In this document: positions 7,381-7,874 of the stretch, piece after piece | Numbering within the stretch: position 1 is the stretch's first letter | Layout: each line of letters opens with the position of its first letter | Assembly: GCA_049416425.1 (NCBI GenBank) | Contig: JBMSHD010000099.1 | Location: forward strand, 1-7,874 | Reading direction: 5' to 3' | DNA: 7,874 bases | From: JBMSHD01 sp049416425 | GTDB taxonomy: Bacteria; Pseudomonadota; Gammaproteobacteria; Francisellales; Francisellaceae | Position numbers and translations under genes: made by a program | Notes under the pieces: generated by a model | Database searches by the model: none | What the model saw: the letters and a program-made list of their open reading frames with translations, nothing else | Told to the model about the DNA's origin: nothing

Positions 7381-7874
7381 ATGCACCAGAGTATCAAAAA
7401 CGATGATGCTAAACTGGCGGGAAAATCGATCATGATTATGGCTGGTGGCACCGGAGGGCATATCTTTCCGGCGCTTGCCGTAGCCAGAGATTTAGGTGAT
7501 AAAGGCGCCTCTATTCGCTGGCTTGGCACGCGTTACGGTTTGGAAAAAAAACTGGTGGAAGGTCTCTTTCCCATCGATTATCTGATGGCTCGAGGTTTGC
7601 GCCGTCGAGGAGTATGGCCTAAAATCAAGTTCCCTTTTCAGTTAATGACCACCATTATTCAGGCGCTATGGTTGTTTAAGAAACACAAAACCAGGTTGGT
7701 TGTCGGATTCGGTGGTTATGCCTCAGGTCCCGGTGCGCTGGCAGCCAAACTCATGGGTATGCCTGTGATCATTCATGAGCAAAATGCGCAAGCCGGCATG
7801 ACCAACAGGATGTTGGCAAAGATCGCGAAAGAAGTGCTGGTGGCTTTTCCGACGCGCTCTTTCGATCGCAACCG
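7381..7874 (+). CDS. murG: UDP-N-acetylglucosamine--lipid I GlcNAc transferase MurG (N-terminal part, 3' end outside window)
   Basis: Membrane-associated GT28 glycosyltransferase on the cytoplasmic face; it transfers GlcNAc from UDP-GlcNAc to lipid I to make lipid II for peptidoglycan. The 164 visible codons cover most of the N-terminal, acceptor-binding domain. They show the first glycine-rich loop MAGGTGGHIFPALAVARDL, with His27 of GGTGGH aligning with His19 of E. coli; RWLGT; ARGLRRRG; the second glycine-rich loop GFGGYASGPGALAA (109-122); HEQNA (132-136); and GMTNRMLAKIA. The UDP-GlcNAc domain is beyond the edge. The start is uncertain: ATG at 7381 has GGGTG (7371-7375) 5 nt upstream and gives a leader close to that of E. 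coli; in-frame ATGs at 7333, 7336 and 7348 would add up to 16 residues. The 5' neighbour is purD, not ftsW, so the gene is not in the usual dcw order on this side. Confidence 0.93.
   Translation, partial: MHQSIKNDDAKLAGKSIMIMAGGTGGHIFPALAVARDLGDKGASIRWLGTRYGLEKKLVEGLFPIDYLMARGLRRRGVWPKIKFPFQLMTTIIQALWLFKKHKTRLVVGFGGYASGPGALAAKLMGMPVIIHEQNAQAGMTNRMLAKIAKEVLVAFPTRSFDRN

Overview
The window looks like moderately AT-rich gammaproteobacterial DNA. The evidence is protein-level: a stress-type sigma factor (RpoS) with the KELNVYL segment typical of the family, and PurD and MurG sequences that read close to the enterobacterial proteins. No species can be named. No rRNA, tRNA, CRISPR array or complete mobile element is visible.

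Layout. (1) 1-2588, minus: hsdM, the long-form modification subunit of a type I restriction-modification system. The frame is open through all of this stretch to the left edge, so the gene is cut by the window. Its last few visible codons do not read like the usual family tail, and a 12+12 bp inverted repeat lies exactly at the edge. hsdS and hsdR would have to lie further left. (2) 2589-3023: a gene-free, AT-rich divergent intergenic region with a weak hsdM promoter candidate overlapping a 12-bp palindrome, a 9-bp inverted repeat, and a 17-bp unit repeated twice in tandem. (3) 3024-4823, plus: a long (about 600 aa) M24B Xaa-Pro aminopeptidase with all five metal ligands. (4) 4816-5805, minus: rpoS, convergent with the peptidase and overlapping its 3' end by 8 bp. 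(5) 5806-5977: the short rpoS upstream region with a TTGAAC/GTTCAA dyad. (6) 5978-7270, minus: purD, complete. (7) 7271-7380: a divergent intergenic region. (8) 7381 to the right edge, plus: the N-terminal part of murG.

The right-hand 4.9 kb is housekeeping and regulatory chromosome (peptide turnover, stationary-phase sigma factor, purine synthesis, peptidoglycan lipid II synthesis), each gene apparently its own transcription unit. The left third is accessory: a host-defence/modification locus abutting the core genes. The gene neighbourhoods are unlike the textbook gammaproteobacterial ones: rpoS is not beside nlpD or mutS, purD is not beside purH, and murG has purD rather than ftsW on its 5' side. 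I found no convincing undescribed multi-gene system. The most useful follow-ups are the hsdM tail and palindrome at the left edge, the repeats between hsdM and the peptidase, and the two-residue insertion in RpoS region 2.
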